A DNA stretch of 64,000 nucleotides from G963677185 sp963677185 (lineage in GTDB: Bacteria > Bacillota > Syntrophomonadia > Syntrophomonadales > Syntrophomonadaceae): NCBI GenBank assembly GCA_963677185.1, contig OY781889.1:558001-622000 (forward strand), written 5' to 3'. The notes beneath the pieces are model-generated. The model searched no databases. It was not told the origin of the DNA and saw only the letters and a program-made list of their open reading frames with translations. Each line of letters starts with the position of its first letter. Within the stretch, counting starts at the first letter, position 1. The position numbers and the translations under genes were made by a program. Below, piece after piece: positions 62,417 to 64,000 of this stretch.

Positions 62417-64000
62417 ATGAGTTTAAGCCGATTTAAAGATTCGAGATATCTTGCGATTTTTGTCCTTTTATCATTTGTCATGAGCTTCAGTGTTACACTG
62501 ACTGTACCCAATGCTACAGCTACAATCGATACCGAAGAAATAACCTATACCGACTGCTTGCATGGCGATGCAGTTGGCGCGACTTATGCTGCAGGTCTGC
62601 TGCATTTCACCTTTCATGCTGGTACCAGCAGTGTTCAAAGCAGCCATATAACCGTGCACTTTACTGATGGTACAACCGGCGAAGCTGATGGCACCTTAAC
62701 TGGACAAGAACTTCACTTCGATGTCATTACAAGTGCCACCAAAACAATCGATCAAAACCATGTCACCGTTACTGTTACCTATGTCAAACCATACTCACTT
62801 GGGGGTCAGCAGCAGGCTCAATTAAGCCATTTTATTCCTGCAACACCGTCCACCGGCTCTCTTTCATTCACTAAGAACAATGAGCTTGGCACTGGCCTGG
62901 CGGGCGCACAGTTCGGACTGTTTACATCTCTGACTGCTTCAACGCCAACTGCTACCAGCAACACAACTGATAGCAGTGGAGCTGTGACCTTTTCAAACGT
63001 TCCTGTGGGCACCTATGTCTTGAGAGAGACTACTACTCCAGATGGATATGCAACCATGGACCCCATTGAAGGTGTCATAATCGCTGCTAACAATACCAAC
63101 ACACTGCCTAATGGAAGGAATGTCATCACTAACTCCCGAGCCACAGGTTCACTTACATTTAATAAAATAGGCAGCAATGCACCATCCGGGTTGGTTGGCG
63201 TAGCATTCACCCTGACCATGAATGACAACGATCCCAATCACGTTTATCATGCTACCTCCGGCGCAGCTGGATTGGTCTCCTTTAATCCGATTGCAGCCAC
63301 CTATTCGGGCTTCACCTACACATTAACTGAAGACGCACCGCTCACAGATTATATGCCGATGGATCCGATTGCAAATATTATCGTTCTCGCAGACAAACCG
63401 CTTTCATTAAATGGCGGCACAATAACAAATAATCAAGCAGGGCAAATATCTGTTGCAAAAGTAGTAAGTCCCAGCGATGCGGCCGATAGCAGCACCGTAT
63501 TTTACTTTGAACTATTACAGAATGGTAATCCAGTTCCCGGTCAAACTCATAAACCCGCAACAACATTAGCCCCGGCGGTATTCTCCAATCTGGAACCTGG
63601 AACCTACACGGTACAAGAGGAACTTGCCAGTTCAGCTGGTTTTACTCCCAGTTATTCTCTCAGCGATACCGTCACTTTGGATATTAAGCAACCCAATACA
63701 ATGATTCAGGCTATTACTTGCACCAATACAAAAGAAACTAATCCTACAGGTAAAATTCAGGTTACTAAAACCTTCGATCCTTCTTCAACCACCAAAGAGG
63801 TTCGTTTCAAGCTCCAAAAGTACAATGCTGATGCAACAACACCTGGATTCGAAGACTATTCCACCGATTGGGAATTAACTGTTAACGGAATCATAGTTTT
63901 TGATGAATTGCCCACAGGAATATATAAAGTAATTGAACATCCTGATGATCAGATTGGTTTCACGACAACCGGCCTATCCACGGAGATCACTATTGATACT
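62417..64000 (+). CDS. B-repeat surface adhesin 2, cut by the right edge
   Basis: A frame of 528 codons from the ATG at 62417 (AAAGGGAG upstream) stays open to the window end. The signal peptide MSLSRFKDSRYLAIFVLLSF is a close copy of that of the protein at 55989. After a divergent 100-residue first domain come SpaA/Cna-B-like modules: GSLSFTKNNELGTGLAGAQF with VPVGTYVLRETTTPDGY, GSLTFNKIGSNAPSGLVGVAF, GQISVAKVVSPSD with LEPGTYTVQEE, and GKIQVTKTFDPSSTT with LPTGIYKVIEH. An LPXTG end is expected outside the window. It lacks the Gly/Thr repeat array of its relative. Confidence 0.88.
   Translation, partial: MSLSRFKDSRYLAIFVLLSFVMSFSVTLTVPNATATIDTEEITYTDCLHGDAVGATYAAGLLHFTFHAGTSSVQSSHITVHFTDGTTGEADGTLTGQELHFDVITSATKTIDQNHVTVTVTYVKPYSLGGQQQAQLSHFIPATPSTGSLSFTKNNELGTGLAGAQFGLFTSLTASTPTATSNTTDSSGAVTFSNVPVGTYVLRETTTPDGYATMDPIEGVIIAANNTNTLPNGRNVITNSRATGSLTFNKIGSNAPSGLVGVAFTLTMNDNDPNHVYHATSGAAGLVSFNPIAATYSGFTYTLTEDAPLTDYMPMDPIANIIVLADKPLSLNGGTITNNQAGQISVAKVVSPSDAADSSTVFYFELLQNGNPVPGQTHKPATTLAPAVFSNLEPGTYTVQEELASSAGFTPSYSLSDTVTLDIKQPNTMIQAITCTNTKETNPTGKIQVTKTFDPSSTTKEVRFKLQKYNADATTPGFEDYSTDWELTVNGIIVFDELPTGIYKVIEHPDDQIGFTTTGLSTEITIDT

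Noticed and set aside
1..64000. tRNA, rRNA, insertion sequences and prophage genes
   Set aside because: No transposase, integrase or structural RNA pattern was seen on either strand by reading; a covariance search was not possible.

Overview
The window looks like the envelope region of an anaerobic Firmicute, probably of class Clostridia. SLH-anchored and LPXTG-type surface proteins, an LCP ligase, a TagO/WecA-type transferase, strong AGGAGG-type ribosome sites and several secreted proteins with copper-amine-oxidase-N (stalk) domains all point that way. An RND pump, its membrane-fusion partner and a TolC-like protein are also present, a mixture typical of envelope-rich Clostridia such as syntrophomonads. 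This placement rests on gene content only. I see no rRNA, tRNA, insertion sequence or CRISPR array.

Layout. (1) 1-475: the start signals of a gene leaving the left edge and a possible 28-residue membrane peptide. (2) 476-9141: an SLH subtilase and a tetR / RND / membrane-fusion efflux set, with a consensus promoter and a candidate TetR operator in front of the fusion-protein gene. (3) 9233-17460: three short stalk-domain secreted proteins, a TolC-like protein, two larger paralogous stalk proteins of possible surface-layer type, and a LolA-like lipoprotein. (4) 17489-55341: a large glycan locus. A TPR protein and a Wzy-type ligase lie on the plus strand; everything else runs on the minus strand. 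It encodes a PglF/E/D/C/A-like set for an N,N'-diacetylbacillosamine-type sugar, a WbpA/B/E/D plus WecB/WbpI-like set for a diacetamido uronic acid, two asparagine-synthetase-like amidotransferases, a radical SAM protein, three methyltransferases, an ATP-grasp ligase, a flippase, glycosyltransferases, an LCP ligase and a TagO-like initiator. A HicAB pair and a winged-helix/nucleotidyltransferase regulator sit inside it. (5) 55342-64000: two large paralogous B-repeat surface proteins (one ending in LPKTG and broken by a frameshift, one cut by the window edge), an MNT/HEPN toxin-antitoxin pair between them, and a small conserved-looking protein.

How it fits together. TagO-like or PglC-like enzymes would load the first sugar on the lipid carrier, glycosyltransferases extend it, Wzx flips it, the Wzy-like ligase polymerises or transfers it, and LCP attaches it to the wall. 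The stalk, SLH and LPXTG proteins would share that wall.

The most notable signals are four tandem GTGA repeats with an exact 11-bp period, placed identically 15 bp before the -10 box upstream of both B-repeat adhesin loci; a metallophosphoesterase gene with all motifs intact but an in-frame TAG and an ACG in place of its start codon; a perfect 20-bp inverted repeat beside the glycan-locus regulator; and a single-base frameshift in the LPKTG adhesin.
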